A stretch of 64,000 nucleotides of DNA. Source: Hyphomicrobiales bacterium. GTDB taxonomy: Bacteria; Pseudomonadota; Alphaproteobacteria; Rhizobiales; Xanthobacteraceae. Both the position numbers and the translations under genes were made by a program. Shown piece by piece: positions 17,193 through 27,066 of the stretch (position 1 is the first letter of the stretch; the number at the start of each line of letters is the position of its first letter). The stretch covers positions 1 through 64,000 of the forward strand of contig JAFKKH010000022.1 of assembly GCA_017305665.1 (NCBI GenBank), read 5' to 3'. The notes beneath the pieces were generated by a model. It had not been told where the DNA came from. It made no database searches and worked only from the letters and a program-made list of their open reading frames with translations.

Positions 17193-18815
17193 ATGGCTAC
17201 ATCCGCAGCATCTGCTCACGCCGACCATGCCCACGACGATCATGCGCATGACCATCCGACTGGATGGCGGCGCTTTGCCTATTCGACGAACCACAAAGAC
17301 ATCGGCACGATGTATCTGATCTTTGCGATCATCGCGGGACTGATCGGCGGGTTCATGTCAGTCATGATCCGCATCGAATTGATGTATCCCGGCGTGCAGA
17401 TCTTCCATCAGACCCACGAATACAACGTGTTCGTGACCTCGCACGGCCTGATCATGATCTTCTTCATGGTGATGCCGGCGATGATCGGCGGCTTCGGCAA
17501 CTGGATGGTGCCGCTGATGATCGGTGCGCCGGATATGGCGTTCCCGCGCATGAACAACATTTCGTTCTGGCTGCTGCCCGCGTCCTTCGCTCTGCTGCTG
17601 CTGTCGACGTTCGTCGAGGGCGAGCCCGGCTCCCTGGGTGCCGGCACCGGCTGGACCCTTTATGCGCCGCTCTCGACATCCGGCCATCCAGGGCCCGCGG
17701 TCGATTTCGTGATCCTGTCGATGCATCTTGCGGGTGCCTCGTCGATCCTGGGTGCCATCAACTTCATCACGACGATCTTCAACATGCGCGCGCCCGGCAT
17801 GACCATGCACAAGATGCCGCTGTTCGTCTGGTCGATCCTGGTGACGGTGTTCCTGCTGCTGCTGGCGCTGCCGGTGCTTGCCGGTGCGATCACGATGCTG
17901 CTGACCGATCGTAACTTCGGCACCACCTTTTTCTCGCCAGAGGGCGGCGGCGATCCGGTACTGTTCCAGCACCTGTTCTGGTTCTTCGGTCATCCCGAGG
18001 TGTACATCCTGATTCTGCCGGGCTTCGGCATGATCAGTCAGATCATTTCAACCTTCTCGCGCAAGCCCGTGTTCGGCTATCTCGGCATGGCCTACGCCAT
18101 GGTCGCGATCGGCGGCATCGGCTTCGTGGTCTGGGCGCACCACATGTATACGGTCGGCATGTCGGCAGCGACGCAGGCCTATTTCGTTGCCGCCACCATG
18201 GTGATCGCGGTGCCGACCGGCGTGAAGATCTTCTCGTGGATTGCCACCATGTGGGGCGGTTCGATCGAGTTCAGGACGCCGATGCTCTGGGCGATCGGGT
18301 TCATCTTCCTGTTCACGGTCGGCGGCGTCACCGGCGTGGTGCTGGCCAACGCGGGCGTCGATCGCGTGCTCCAGGAGACCTACTACGTCATCGCGCACTT
18401 CCACTATGTGATGGGCGTTGCCGCGGTGTTCGCGATTTTCGCGGGCTGGTACTACTGGTTCCCGAAAATCACCGGCTACATGTACAACGAGACGATCGGC
18501 AAGCTGCACTTCTGGGTGATGTTCATTGGCGTGAACATCCTGTTCTTCCCGCAGCACTTCCTCGGACTCTCCGGAATGACGCGGCGTTATGTCGACTATC
18601 CGGATGCGTTCGCGGGTTGGAACTTCGTGTCGTCGATCGGCTCCTACATCTCGGCGTTTGGCGTTCTGATTTTCATCTACGGGATGATCGATGCCTTCGC
18701 GCGCAAGCGGAAGGCTGCGGACAATCCGTGGGGTGAGGGTGCGACCACGCTGGAATGGACGCTGCCGTCGCCGCCGCCGTTCCATCAGTTCGAGACGCTG
18801 CCGCGCATTCAGTAA
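17193..18815 (+). CDS. ctaD: Cytochrome c oxidase subunit I (aa3 type)
   Basis: This 540-residue catalytic subunit holds heme a, heme a3 and CuB and pumps protons. Diagnostic segments are [28 protein letters not shown] (CuB His and cross-linked Tyr), [11 protein letters not shown], and the K-channel region [10 protein letters not shown]. The E/D-channel glutamate is in GHPE; these mark an A-type oxidase. The N-terminus is His/Asp-rich ([14 protein letters not shown]), which is common in this family branch. ATG 17193 is used rather than the TTG two codons earlier. It is 72 bases after ctaC. Confidence 0.97.
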   Translation: MATSAASAHADHAHDDHAHDHPTGWRRFAYSTNHKDIGTMYLIFAIIAGLIGGFMSVMIRIELMYPGVQIFHQTHEYNVFVTSHGLIMIFFMVMPAMIGGFGNWMVPLMIGAPDMAFPRMNNISFWLLPASFALLLLSTFVEGEPGSLGAGTGWTLYAPLSTSGHPGPAVDFVILSMHLAGASSILGAINFITTIFNMRAPGMTMHKMPLFVWSILVTVFLLLLALPVLAGAITMLLTDRNFGTTFFSPEGGGDPVLFQHLFWFFGHPEVYILILPGFGMISQIISTFSRKPVFGYLGMAYAMVAIGGIGFVVWAHHMYTVGMSAATQAYFVAATMVIAVPTGVKIFSWIATMWGGSIEFRTPMLWAIGFIFLFTVGGVTGVVLANAGVDRVLQETYYVIAHFHYVMGVAAVFAIFAGWYYWFPKITGYMYNETIGKLHFWVMFIGVNILFFPQHFLGLSGMTRRYVDYPDAFAGWNFVSSIGSYISAFGVLIFIYGMIDAFARKRKAADNPWGEGATTLEWTLPSPPPFHQFETLPRIQ

Positions 18816-18825
18816 GCGTAGACTG

Positions 18826-18849
18826 CGATCCCCGCGAAAGCGGGGATCG
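18826..18849. repeat. Perfect hairpin with GAAA loop between ctaD and ctaB
   Basis: CGATCCCCGC (18826-18835) pairs perfectly with GCGGGGATCG (18840-18849) around a GAAA tetraloop. It begins 10 bases after the ctaD stop. There is no T-run, so it is probably an mRNA-stabilising or attenuating stem that lets ctaC-ctaD transcripts accumulate over the assembly genes, or a dispersed repeat. Confidence 0.6.
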
Positions 18850-18949
18850 GGTTTGTTCCGGCACGCCAGTTGAACGTGCCGAATTTGAATACTGGCTCGC
18901 CCGGGCCGCCCGGGCGATGACCGCAATATCAGAGTGAGACCGAGAGAAA

Positions 18950-19891
18950 TTGTCCGTCCTCGACCAGAATACCATTGAACTGCCGTTGCCCCGGATTTCC
19001 GAGGCGGGCGTCGGCGATTATCTCGCGCTGCTGAAGCCGCGGGTGATGTCGCTGGTGGTGTTTACGGCCGCGGTCGGCCTGTTCCTCGCGCCGGGACATC
19101 TCCATCCGGTGCTGGCGATCACCTCGATCCTGTGTATCGCCGTCGGCGGCGGCGCCTCCGGCGCGCTCAACATGGCGCTCGAAGGTGACATCGACGCCTT
19201 GATGACGCGCACGGCCAACCGGCCGATCCCGCGCGGGCGCGTAATGCCTGGCGAGGCGATGGCCTTCGGGCTGACGCTGGCTTTCTTCTCGGTGATGACG
19301 CTCGGCATCCTCGTCAACTGGGTGGCCGGCGCACTGTTGGCGTTCACGATCTTCTTTTACGTCGTGATCTACACGATGTGGCTGAAGCGCTGGACCGCGC
19401 AGAACATCGTGATCGGCGGCGCCGCTGGCGCGCTTCCGCCGGTGGTGGCATGGGCGGCGGCAACGGGTTCGCTGTCGGTCGAGCCGATCCTGCTGTTCCT
19501 GATCATCTTCTTCTGGACGCCGCCTCACTTCTGGGCGCTGGCGCTGTTCCGCAACGAGGACTACACCCGCGCCGGCGTGCCGATGCTGCCTGTGGTCGCC
19601 GGTCCCGATGCGACGCGGCTGCAGATCCTGCTTTATACCATCCTGCTGGTCGCCATCGCGGCCGCGCCGTGGCCGATGGGTTATTTCGATGCCGTTTATG
19701 GCGTCGCCTCGCTGATCCTCGGCGCAGGCATGCTGTGGTTCGCCGTCGATATCTATCGTCACCGCACCGGCAGCGCTGCATTGCGCGCCACACGGCGGAT
19801 GTTCGGTTTTTCGATTCTCTATCTCTTCGCGCTGTTCGCCATTCTGCTGCTCGAGGTGGTCGTCAAGGCTATCCTGCCGCTGATCTGGTAG
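18950..19891 (+). CDS. ctaB: Protoheme IX farnesyltransferase (heme o synthase)
   Basis: This 313-residue UbiA-family membrane prenyltransferase adds farnesyl to heme b to give heme o, the precursor of heme a for the oxidase. It has about eight or nine membrane segments. The Asp-rich motif is visible in [21 protein letters not shown], and [17 protein letters not shown] is typical. The start must be TTG 18950 ([14 protein letters not shown]): the first ATG lies inside the first membrane helix. It lies between oxidase subunits, as in other Bradyrhizobiaceae. Confidence 0.95.
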   Translation: MSVLDQNTIELPLPRISEAGVGDYLALLKPRVMSLVVFTAAVGLFLAPGHLHPVLAITSILCIAVGGGASGALNMALEGDIDALMTRTANRPIPRGRVMPGEAMAFGLTLAFFSVMTLGILVNWVAGALLAFTIFFYVVIYTMWLKRWTAQNIVIGGAAGALPPVVAWAAATGSLSVEPILLFLIIFFWTPPHFWALALFRNEDYTRAGVPMLPVVAGPDATRLQILLYTILLVAIAAAPWPMGYFDAVYGVASLILGAGMLWFAVDIYRHRTGSAALRATRRMFGFSILYLFALFAILLLEVVVKAILPLIW

Positions 19892-19907
19892 AGGGGTGCA
19901 TGAGCCG

Positions 19908-20075
19908 ATGGACAACAACGAGCGGAAGCCGGACGGGATCGTCCTCACCGAGGCGCAGAAAAAGCGCCGCCGTGAGCGCTCGCTCGCGATCGCCTGGGCG
20001 CTCGGAATTCTGGTCGTGCTGTTCTTCGCCGTCACACTGGTCAAGGGGCCGGCCGTTCTCGTCCGGCCGATGTGA
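19908..20075 (+). CDS. CoxF-like small membrane protein of the oxidase cluster
   Basis: A 55-residue protein, [20 protein letters not shown] onward, ends with one membrane helix ([20 protein letters not shown]) and a short tail ([10 protein letters not shown]). It lies 16 bases after ctaB and its ATGTGATTGAG end touches the ctaG start. A basic cytoplasmic segment (KKRRRERS) before the helix predicts an N-in orientation. Small proteins at this position (called CoxF in Bradyrhizobium) are thought to help oxidase assembly, but a role is not established. It is easily missed by gene callers because of its size. Confidence 0.8.
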   Translation: MDNNERKPDGIVLTEAQKKRRRERSLAIAWALGILVVLFFAVTLVKGPAVLVRPM

Positions 20076-20080
20076 TTGAG

Positions 20081-20731
20081 ATGACCGACGCGCCGCAATC
20101 TTCGCATCCCGCCAACACGACCGCTCCGGTTGCGCCGAAGCCGGCACCGCGGATCGGCCGCGATGTCAGGATCGGAGCCGCCTGTGGTCTGCTGGTTGCG
20201 TTGATGGTTGGTGCGGCCTATGCGGCGGTGCCCTTCTACAACTGGTTCTGCCGCGCCACCGGCTTCAACGGCACGACGCAGGTTGCCAAAATTGCGCCGA
20301 CCGGCGCGCCGCTCGCGCGTACCATGGCCGTGCGGTTCGATTCCAACGTGTCTGGCGGACTGCCGTGGAAATTCGAGCCGGAGCAGACCGAGATCAAGGT
20401 CCGGATCGGCGAAGTGGTGACAGTGTACTACACCGTCACCAATCTCGCGGCGCGCACTACGACCGGACAGGCGTCCTACAATGTCACGCCACTGACGGTC
20501 GGGTCATACTTCACCAAGATCAACTGTTTCTGCTTTACCGAACAGACGATGGCACCGGGCGAGAAGCGCGAGATGGCCGTGGTCTTCTATGTCGATCAGG
20601 CGCTCACCAAGGACAGCGACAACGACGGCGTCAACACCATTACCCTGTCCTATACGTTCTATCCGGTAAAGGATCCCGCGGCGAAGCCGGTGGCAGCGGG
20701 TGAACCGGACAAGCGCAAGGGAAGCATCTAA
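20081..20731 (+). CDS. ctaG: Cytochrome c oxidase assembly protein CtaG (Cox11)
   Basis: This 216-residue copper chaperone inserts CuB into subunit I. It has one N-terminal membrane helix ([27 protein letters not shown]) and a periplasmic immunoglobulin-like domain. The copper-binding motif is intact: [11 protein letters not shown], with Cys pair CFC. Other family marks are GGLPWKFEP and [12 protein letters not shown] 20081 is taken; a GTG at 20072 overlapping the previous stop (ATGTGA) is possible. Confidence 0.95.
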   Translation: MTDAPQSSHPANTTAPVAPKPAPRIGRDVRIGAACGLLVALMVGAAYAAVPFYNWFCRATGFNGTTQVAKIAPTGAPLARTMAVRFDSNVSGGLPWKFEPEQTEIKVRIGEVVTVYYTVTNLAARTTTGQASYNVTPLTVGSYFTKINCFCFTEQTMAPGEKREMAVVFYVDQALTKDSDNDGVNTITLSYTFYPVKDPAAKPVAAGEPDKRKGSI

Positions 20732-20823
20732 CGGAAACGTCTGAGCCTGCGACGGCTGATGCGATTGATTTTTGAGACGAACACGTGCCGAATACGACCG
20801 GCACCGCTAACGGAGAGACTTTA

Positions 20824-21684
20824 ATGGCTACGGCGCACGTCAAGCATCACGACTACCACCTCGTCGATCCGAGCCCGTGGCCGATCGTCGGTTCGATCTC
20901 CGCCTTCATCATGGCGATCGGAGCGATTAGCTGGATGCATCATCTGTACGGCGCGGCGCCCATCGTGTTCGGCGTCGGTACCATCGGCGTGCTCTACACC
21001 ATGGCGAGCTGGTGGGGCGACGTGATCCGCGAGGCCGAACACAAGGGCGATCACAGCCGCGTGGTACAGATCAGCCATCGTTACGGCATGATCCTGTTCA
21101 TCGCCTCCGAGGTGATGTTCTTCGTGGCCTGGTTCTGGGCCTTCTTCAACTCGTCGCTGTTTCCCGGCGATCCCGTGCATGCGACGCGTGAGGCGCTGTT
21201 CGGCGGCGTGTGGCCGCCCAAGGGCATCGAAACCTTCGATCCCTGGCACCTGCCGCTGCTGAATACCCTGATCCTGCTGACCTCCGGTACCACGGTGACC
21301 TGGGCGCATCACGCGCTGCTCGAGAACGACCGTCAGGGCCTGAAGTGGGGCCTGATCCTGACCATCGCGCTCGGCGTCTGCTTCACCTGCGTGCAGGCCT
21401 ATGAATATCACCACGCGGAGTTCAGCTTCGCCGGCAACATCTACGGCGCGACCTTCTTCATGGCGACCGGCTTCCATGGTTTCCACGTGCTGGTCGGCAC
21501 GATCTTCCTGATCGTCTGCCTGTTGCGTGCCTATGCCGGCCATTTCACGCCGACCCAGCACCTCGGCTTCGAATTCGCCGCCTGGTACTGGCACTTCGTC
21601 GACGTCGTGTGGCTGTTCCTGTTCATCTGCATCTACGTCTGGGGCAACGGCGCGGGAGCTATGGCGCACGCCGCCGCGCATTGA
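20824..21684 (+). CDS. ctaE: Cytochrome c oxidase subunit III
   Basis: This 286-residue subunit has seven membrane segments and stabilises the catalytic core and proton uptake. Typical segments are [52 protein letters not shown] and YYHAEF-like [12 protein letters not shown], ending [24 protein letters not shown] 20824 follows GGAGAG by 7 bases and gives the normal N-terminus; an earlier in-frame ATG at 20785 lacks this site. A strong terminator follows at 21705-21740. Confidence 0.96.
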   Translation: MATAHVKHHDYHLVDPSPWPIVGSISAFIMAIGAISWMHHLYGAAPIVFGVGTIGVLYTMASWWGDVIREAEHKGDHSRVVQISHRYGMILFIASEVMFFVAWFWAFFNSSLFPGDPVHATREALFGGVWPPKGIETFDPWHLPLLNTLILLTSGTTVTWAHHALLENDRQGLKWGLILTIALGVCFTCVQAYEYHHAEFSFAGNIYGATFFMATGFHGFHVLVGTIFLIVCLLRAYAGHFTPTQHLGFEFAAWYWHFVDVVWLFLFICIYVWGNGAGAMAHAAAH

Positions 21685-21704
21685 ATGAGATAATCTGTTA
21701 AAGG

Positions 21705-21740
21705 AAAGGGCGGCCGCTGCGCCGCCCTTTCTGCTTTTTT
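21705..21740 (+). terminator. Strong intrinsic terminator after ctaE
   Basis: AAAGGGCGGC (21705-21714) and GCCGCCCTTT (21721-21730) form a perfect 10-base GC-rich stem with a 6-base loop. CTGC and a T6 run (21735-21740) follow. It lies 20 bases after the ctaE stop and only 5-11 bases before the DUF983 start codon, so it may also act as an attenuator for the DUF983-surf1 genes. Confidence 0.85.
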
Positions 21741-21750
21741 GGCAATGGTC

Positions 21751-22143
21751 ATGACTTACGACGACACGCCGGTTTCGGTCTATCAGAGCGCGCTGCGCGG
21801 GATCGCATGCAAGTGTCCGCGCTGCGGCCGCGGCAAACTCTATCAGGGCTTTCTCACGCTGCAGCCGGCTTGCGAGCAATGCGGACTCGATTATGCGTTC
21901 ATCGATTCGGGCGACGGGCCTGCGGTGTTCGTCATCCTGATCGCCGGGTTCATCGTCGTCGCGGCTGCGTTGATCGTCGAGGTCAAGTACCAGCCGCCGT
22001 ACTGGGTTCACGCCGCGCTATGGATTCCGTTGGTGTTGGCGTTGACGCTCTGGCCGCTGCGCGCCCTGAAGGCGCTCCTGATTGCGCTGCAGTTCCACCA
22101 CAAGGCGGCCGAAGGCCGCCTGATTGATCGCGACACCAAATGA
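21751..22143 (+). CDS. DUF983 zinc-ribbon membrane protein
   Basis: This 130-residue protein has an N-terminal zinc ribbon (CKCPRCGRGKLY and CEQCGLDY) and two membrane helices (AVFVILIAGFIVVAAALIVEV and ALWIPLVLALTLWPLRALKALLIAL). DUF983 genes sit beside oxidase genes in many alphaproteobacteria, so a role in oxidase assembly is suspected but unproven. It overlaps surf1 by ATGA. The start is uncertain between ATG 21745 and 21751, and neither has a clear ribosome site because the terminator T-run lies directly upstream. Confidence 0.85.
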   Translation: MTYDDTPVSVYQSALRGIACKCPRCGRGKLYQGFLTLQPACEQCGLDYAFIDSGDGPAVFVILIAGFIVVAAALIVEVKYQPPYWVHAALWIPLVLALTLWPLRALKALLIALQFHHKAAEGRLIDRDTK

Positions 22144-22907
22144 GCAGTACCGAGACACGCTCCGGGCCGGGATACGGCTTCGGTCTTTTCACCCTCTTCC
22201 TGATGGCCGTCCTTGTCGGGCTCGGCATCTGGCAATTGCAGCGCCGGACCGAGAAGCATGCGCTGATCGCGGCGCTGGATGCGCGGCTTGCAGGGGCACC
22301 GGTGCCGCTGCCGCCGCCAGCGCAATGGAAGAGCTTGACGCGTGCGGCCGATGAATTTCGCCGTGTGACGTTCTCCGCGACGTATGAGCATCGCCCCGAC
22401 GTGATGGTCTTCTCATCCGGCTCCGCCATCCGCCCCGACATCGGCGGTCCTGGCGCCTGGGCCTTCATGCCGGCACGTTTGCCGGATGGCGACGTTATCG
22501 TCATCAATGCGGGCTTCGTGCAGAACACCATGCAGGATCGCAGCGAGCAGGATCGCGTGGTGGGACCACTCGTGACCGGCCAGCCCGTCACCCTGACCGG
22601 CTATCTGCGATTCCCGGAAGCCGCGGGGATGCTGACGCCGAAGCCGACCGTCGCCAAGCGGCTGTGGTTCGCCCGCGATATCGGCGCGATGACCCAGGCG
22701 CTGGGTTGGGCGCCCGACGGGCATATCGCACCGTTCTACATCGATCTCGAGACGCCGGTGCCTCAGAGCGGCGTTCCCAAGCCGGGGCCGCTGCAGGTGC
22801 ATCTCAGGGATGAGCACATGCAATACGCCATCACCTGGTTTGGCCTTGCCGCGGCGGTGCTGATCGCTTTCGGCGTATGGTGGCGCGGCCAGCGCGTCCG
22901 GTCTTGA
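22140..22907 (+). CDS. SURF1-family oxidase assembly protein
   Basis: This 255-residue protein has the SURF1 layout: an N-terminal membrane helix (FGLFTLFLMAVLVGLGIWQLQRR), a periplasmic domain with VTFSATYEHRPDVMVF and GAWAFMPARLPDGDVIVINAGFV, and a C-terminal helix (YAITWFGLAAAVLIAFGVWW). SURF1 proteins help deliver heme a to subunit I. It starts with an ATGA overlap on the DUF983 gene, which supports translational coupling and a shared job in oxidase biogenesis. Confidence 0.93.
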   Translation: MSSTETRSGPGYGFGLFTLFLMAVLVGLGIWQLQRRTEKHALIAALDARLAGAPVPLPPPAQWKSLTRAADEFRRVTFSATYEHRPDVMVFSSGSAIRPDIGGPGAWAFMPARLPDGDVIVINAGFVQNTMQDRSEQDRVVGPLVTGQPVTLTGYLRFPEAAGMLTPKPTVAKRLWFARDIGAMTQALGWAPDGHIAPFYIDLETPVPQSGVPKPGPLQVHLRDEHMQYAITWFGLAAAVLIAFGVWWRGQRVRS

Positions 22908-22909
22908 GC

Positions 22910-23488
22910 ATGAGCAACTTGCCGCCCAGCAAGACCGCGCTTGTTGTCATTGACGTACAGCGTGCGTTTGATGCGTGGGAAGCCGCCGGTAAACATCGCA
23001 ACAATCCGCAGGCCGTTGCGCGCATCGCCGATCTGCTGGCGGCGTTCCGCGCGGTGAGAGCGCCGATCTTCCACATCCGCCATGAGGGCACGCGGCCCGG
23101 CTCGTCATTCCTTCCGGGCGGCAGCGGCTACCCCGTGAAGGACGAGGCGAAAGAGCGCGACGGCGAGCCGGTCATCGTCAAGCGCGTCAACAGCGCCTTC
23201 ATCGGCACCGATCTCGAGGCCCGGTTGCGGGCGGAGGGCATCGCGCGTGTCGTGATCTGCGGCGCCACCACGAATCACTGCGTCGAAACCACCACGCGTA
23301 TGGCGGGCAATCTCGGTTTCGATACACGGCTGGTGCGCGACGCCACCTGGACGTTCGATCGCATCGGGCCCGACGGCGATGCGCATTCGGCCGAAGCCAT
23401 CCATGCCATGACGCTGGCGAACCTCAACGGGGAGTTCGCAACGATCGTCACGGCTGCCGAGACGATTGCGGCGTTGCAGGGAGCGTGA
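22910..23488 (+). CDS. Isochorismatase-family cysteine hydrolase
   Basis: This 192-residue cytosolic hydrolase has the family triad: Asp15 in LVVIDVQRAFD, Lys91 in VIVKRVNSAF, and Cys124 in GATTNHCVETTTR. Family members hydrolyse amides or enol ethers (nicotinamide, N-carbamoyl compounds, isochorismate); the substrate here is unknown. ATG 22910 lies 2 bases after the surf1 stop, and an earlier in-frame start would overlap surf1. The TNHCVETT cysteine region matches the nicotinamidase-like branch rather than true isochorismatase. Confidence 0.9.
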   Translation: MSNLPPSKTALVVIDVQRAFDAWEAAGKHRNNPQAVARIADLLAAFRAVRAPIFHIRHEGTRPGSSFLPGGSGYPVKDEAKERDGEPVIVKRVNSAFIGTDLEARLRAEGIARVVICGATTNHCVETTTRMAGNLGFDTRLVRDATWTFDRIGPDGDAHSAEAIHAMTLANLNGEFATIVTAAETIAALQGA

Positions 23489-23642
23489 CGAGCGACCTCC
23501 ATTCCGGGCGCTTTTGTCGCCATTCCCGGTTTCCCCTTCACGGCAAAACGCTTTATGGTGCCCGTCGATTGTCACCCCAAGGTGAAGAAATAATCATTCA
23601 ATATCAAAGGCTTGGCCGTGTGCGCCGCCTTTGGAGGCCGGC

Positions 23643-25061
23643 TTGACGCACTATCTCTCGACCCGGGGTGAGGCCCCGAAACTCGGTTTCTGCGACGTGA
23701 TGCTGACGGGGCTCGCCCGCGACGGCGGTCTTTACGTGCCCGAGGTCTGGCCGCAGCTTTCGCCTGCGACCATCGCGAGCTTTTTTGGCCGGCCCTACTG
23801 GGAAGTCGCGGTCGAAGTGATCAGGCCGTTCGTCGCCGGCGACATCTCCGATGCCGATCTCGGCTGCATGGCCAACGAAGCCTATGCGACCTTCCGCCAT
23901 CCGGCGGTGGTGCCGCTTGATCAGATCGGTCCCAATCAGTTTGTGCTGGAGCTATTCCACGGCCCGACGCTCGCCTTCAAGGACGTGGCGATGCAGCTCT
24001 TGTCGCGGCTGATGGATCATGTGCTGGCGCAGCGCGGCCAGCGCACCACCATCGCGGTCGCGACCTCGGGCGATACCGGCGGCGCCGCGGTCGAGGCGTT
24101 CGCCAATCGTGACAGTGTCGATCTGATCGTGCTGTTTCCGGACGGGCGCATCTCCGACGTGCAGCGGCGGATGATGACAACGACGGGCGCGTCCAACGTG
24201 CATGCGCTCGCGGTCAAGGGCACCTTCGACGATTGCCAGGCGATCGTGAAGGGCTTGTTCAACAATCACCGCTTCCGTGACGAGGTGGCGCTGTCAGGCG
24301 TCAACTCAATCAACTGGGCGCGGATCGTCGCGCAGGTCGTCTATTATTTCACCTCGGCGGTCGCGCTCGGCGCGCCCGAACGAACGGTCGATTTCACCGT
24401 GCCGACCGGCAACTTCGGCGACATCTTCGCCGGTTACGTCGCCAAGAAGATGGGGCTGCCGGTGCATTGCCTGCGCATCGCCGCCAACGTCAACGATATT
24501 CTCGCACGCACGCTGAAGACCGGTATCTACGAGGTGCGCGAGGTTCACGCCACCACCTCGCCGTCGATGGATATCCAGGTATCGTCGAATTTCGAACGCC
24601 TGCTGTTCGAGGCGACAGGCCGTGATGCTGCGCGGGTGCGCGCGTTGATGGCGTCGCTGCAGCAGTCCGGCCGCTTCGTGCTGCCGGATCAGGTACTGGC
24701 CGCGATCCGCAGCGACTTCGATGCCGGACGCGCCGACGAAACCGAGACCGCGGCCGCAATCCGCACGGCCTGGCGCGAGGCGGGGGATCTCGTCGATCCG
24801 CATACGGCCGTGGCGCTGGCCGTCGCCGACCGCGACAGTTCCGAGTCCAGAATTCCGAACATCGTGCTGTCGACCGCGCATGCCGCTAAATTTCCCGATG
24901 CGGTCGAAGCGGCCTGTGGCATGCGGCCGCAATTGCCGGCGTGGCTCGATGGATTGATGACGCGGCCCGAGCAGATCACGGTCGTTGCCAACGATCAGGC
25001 CGAAATCGAACGGTTCGTGCTGTCGGTCAGCCGCGCCGCCAAGCACGGAGTTGCCGGATGA
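23643..25061 (+). CDS. thrC: Threonine synthase
   Basis: This 472-residue PLP enzyme converts phosphohomoserine to threonine. The PLP lysine is in GPTLAFKDVAMQLL, and the phosphate-binding region is VATSGDTGGAAVEAF. The start is a TTG at 23643, chosen because GGAGG lies 5 bases upstream and the protein then begins (M)THYLSTRGEAPKLGF, the usual start. It overlaps the M16 peptidase gene by ATGA, an arrangement common in Bradyrhizobiaceae. Confidence 0.95.
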   Translation: MTHYLSTRGEAPKLGFCDVMLTGLARDGGLYVPEVWPQLSPATIASFFGRPYWEVAVEVIRPFVAGDISDADLGCMANEAYATFRHPAVVPLDQIGPNQFVLELFHGPTLAFKDVAMQLLSRLMDHVLAQRGQRTTIAVATSGDTGGAAVEAFANRDSVDLIVLFPDGRISDVQRRMMTTTGASNVHALAVKGTFDDCQAIVKGLFNNHRFRDEVALSGVNSINWARIVAQVVYYFTSAVALGAPERTVDFTVPTGNFGDIFAGYVAKKMGLPVHCLRIAANVNDILARTLKTGIYEVREVHATTSPSMDIQVSSNFERLLFEATGRDAARVRALMASLQQSGRFVLPDQVLAAIRSDFDAGRADETETAAAIRTAWREAGDLVDPHTAVALAVADRDSSESRIPNIVLSTAHAAKFPDAVEAACGMRPQLPAWLDGLMTRPEQITVVANDQAEIERFVLSVSRAAKHGVAG

Positions 25062-26347
25062 GTGTCGACGTCACCAAGCTGCCCTCCGGCCTCACGGTCG
25101 TCACCGACACCATGCCGCACCTCGAGACGGCCGCACTCGGCGTCTGGACCGGCGTCGGCGGCCGCGACGAGAAGCCGAACGAGCATGGCATTTCGCATCT
25201 GCTTGAACACATGGCGTTCAAGGGAACCACCACGCGTACCGCGCGCGAGATCGCCGAGGAGATCGAGGCGGTCGGCGGTGATCTCAACGCCGCCACCAGC
25301 GTGGAGACCACGGCCTATTATGCGCGCGTCATGAAGGCGGATGTGCCGCTCGCCCTCGATGTGCTGAGCGACATTTTGTCCAATCCGAGTTTCGCCGCCG
25401 ACGAACTCGAACGCGAGAAAAGCGTAATCGAGCAGGAGATCGGCGCGGCGCAGGATACACCCGACGACGTCGTGTTCGAGCATCTCAACGAACTTTGCTA
25501 TCCCGATCAGCCGATGGGCCGTTCGCTGCTCGGAACGCCGAAGACTCTGAAGCGGTTCAACAGCGACATGCTGCACGGTTATCTCACGACGCACTATCGC
25601 GGGCCGGATATGGTGGTGGCGGCCGCGGGTGCGGTCGATCACAAGGCGGTGGTTGCGGAGGTCGAGCGGCGTTTTGCAGGCTTCGATGCGACGTCGGCGC
25701 CCAAGCCGCAAGCCGCGACGTTCGGCAAGGGCGGCAGCAAGGTGGTGCATCGCGATCTCGAGCAGGCGCACCTGACGCTGGCGCTGGAAGGCGTGCCGCA
25801 AACCGACCCGTCGCTGTTCTCGTTGCAGGTCTTTACCAACATCCTCGGCGGCGGCATGTCCTCGCGGCTGTTCCAGGAGGTCCGTGAGAAGCGCGGACTG
25901 TGCTATTCGATCTACACCTTCCATGCGCCCTATGCCGACACCGGCTTCTTCGGGCTCTATACCGGGACCGATCCGAGCGATGCGCCGGAGATGATGGAAG
26001 TCATCGTCGACGTCATCAACGAGGCGGTGGAGACGCTGACCGAGGCTGAAATCGCGCGTGCCAAGGCGCAGATGAAGGCGGGGCTGTTGATGGCGCTGGA
26101 AAGCTGCAGCGCCCGTGCCGAACAGCTGGCGCGGCACATGCTCGCCTATGGGCGGCCGCAGGGCGTGCCCGAATTACTGGAGCGGATCGATGCGGTGAGC
26201 ATCGAATCGACCAGGGATGTGGCGCGTAGTCTTCTGACGCATAGCCGGCCTGCGGTTGTCGCGCTCGGCAGCGGCAGGGGACTGGACACGGCGGTGGCTT
26301 TTGCGGAAGGATTGACGCGGTCGAAAGCCAAAGTCCGCCTTCACTAA
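25058..26347 (+). CDS. M16-family zinc peptidase (processing-peptidase-like)
   Basis: This 429-residue protease has the inverted zinc motif HLLEH (His47, Glu50, His51) with the third ligand Glu127 in VIEQEIGAAQDTPDD. Two homologous M16 halves are evident, the second with ILGGGMSSRLFQEVREKRGLCYSIY. It resembles bacterial ancestors of the mitochondrial processing peptidase beta subunit. It begins by ATGA overlap with thrC. The cellular substrate is unknown; peptide clearance is likely. Confidence 0.94.
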   Translation: MSVDVTKLPSGLTVVTDTMPHLETAALGVWTGVGGRDEKPNEHGISHLLEHMAFKGTTTRTAREIAEEIEAVGGDLNAATSVETTAYYARVMKADVPLALDVLSDILSNPSFAADELEREKSVIEQEIGAAQDTPDDVVFEHLNELCYPDQPMGRSLLGTPKTLKRFNSDMLHGYLTTHYRGPDMVVAAAGAVDHKAVVAEVERRFAGFDATSAPKPQAATFGKGGSKVVHRDLEQAHLTLALEGVPQTDPSLFSLQVFTNILGGGMSSRLFQEVREKRGLCYSIYTFHAPYADTGFFGLYTGTDPSDAPEMMEVIVDVINEAVETLTEAEIARAKAQMKAGLLMALESCSARAEQLARHMLAYGRPQGVPELLERIDAVSIESTRDVARSLLTHSRPAVVALGSGRGLDTAVAFAEGLTRSKAKVRLH

Positions 26348-26386
26348 ATTTAAGGGTTGGACATTTCGGCTTCGGGGATTTCGGTT

Positions 26387-26974
26387 ATGGCCCTGTTTCG
26401 TATGCCATCCAGCGCGCCGGCGGCGCTCATGCCGCGGGGACATGGTCTGCTGCTGCGCGCGCCGCTGATGTCCGACTTCCTGCAATGGGCGCAGTTGCGC
26501 GACTACAGCCGCGCCTATCTCACGCCATGGGAGCCGATCTGGCCGTCGGACGACCTGACCCGTGCGGGCTTCCGGCGCCGGCTGCGCCGTTACGCCGAGG
26601 ATGTCGCCGGCGACAAATCCTATCCGTTCATCGTGTTCCGGGAAGCCGACGGCGCCATGCTCGGCGGCGTGACGCTCGCCAATGTCCGCCGCGGCATCGT
26701 GCAGGCGGGCACCATCGGCTACTGGATCGGCGAGCCCTATGCGGGACAGGGCTATATGACCGCGGCGCTTAAGGTGCTGCTGCCGGCCCTGTTCGGCGAA
26801 CTCAACCTGCATCGCATCGAGGCGGCGTGCATCCCCAGCAATGCGCCGTCGATCCGGGTGCTGGAAAAGACCGGCTTCACCCGCGAGGGACTGGCGCGCC
26901 GCTATCTCTGCATCAACGGCATCTGGCAGGATCACCTGCTGTTCGGCATGTTGCACGAGGATTTCCACGGCTGA
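26387..26974 (+). CDS. GNAT-family N-acetyltransferase (RimJ-like)
   Basis: This 195-residue protein has the acetyl-CoA binding segment IGYWIGEPYAGQGYMTAALKVLLPALF and the C-terminal block HRIEAACIPSNAPSIRVLEKTGFTREGLARRYLCINGIWQDHLLFGML, diagnostic of RimJ/RimL-type acetyltransferases. The target may be a ribosomal protein N-terminus or a small molecule. ATG 26387 is preferred; a TTG at 26357 would add ten residues. It follows the M16 gene by 39 bases and is probably co-transcribed. Confidence 0.92.
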   Translation: MALFRMPSSAPAALMPRGHGLLLRAPLMSDFLQWAQLRDYSRAYLTPWEPIWPSDDLTRAGFRRRLRRYAEDVAGDKSYPFIVFREADGAMLGGVTLANVRRGIVQAGTIGYWIGEPYAGQGYMTAALKVLLPALFGELNLHRIEAACIPSNAPSIRVLEKTGFTREGLARRYLCINGIWQDHLLFGMLHEDFHG

Positions 26975-27066
26975 ATGCCTCGCGGATTAGCCTTTTTGCG
27001 CCTTGGGCTTGCCGCCATTGCCTTGTTATAAAGCCGCCGCGTGGGAATAACGATTGGACGGCGTGA

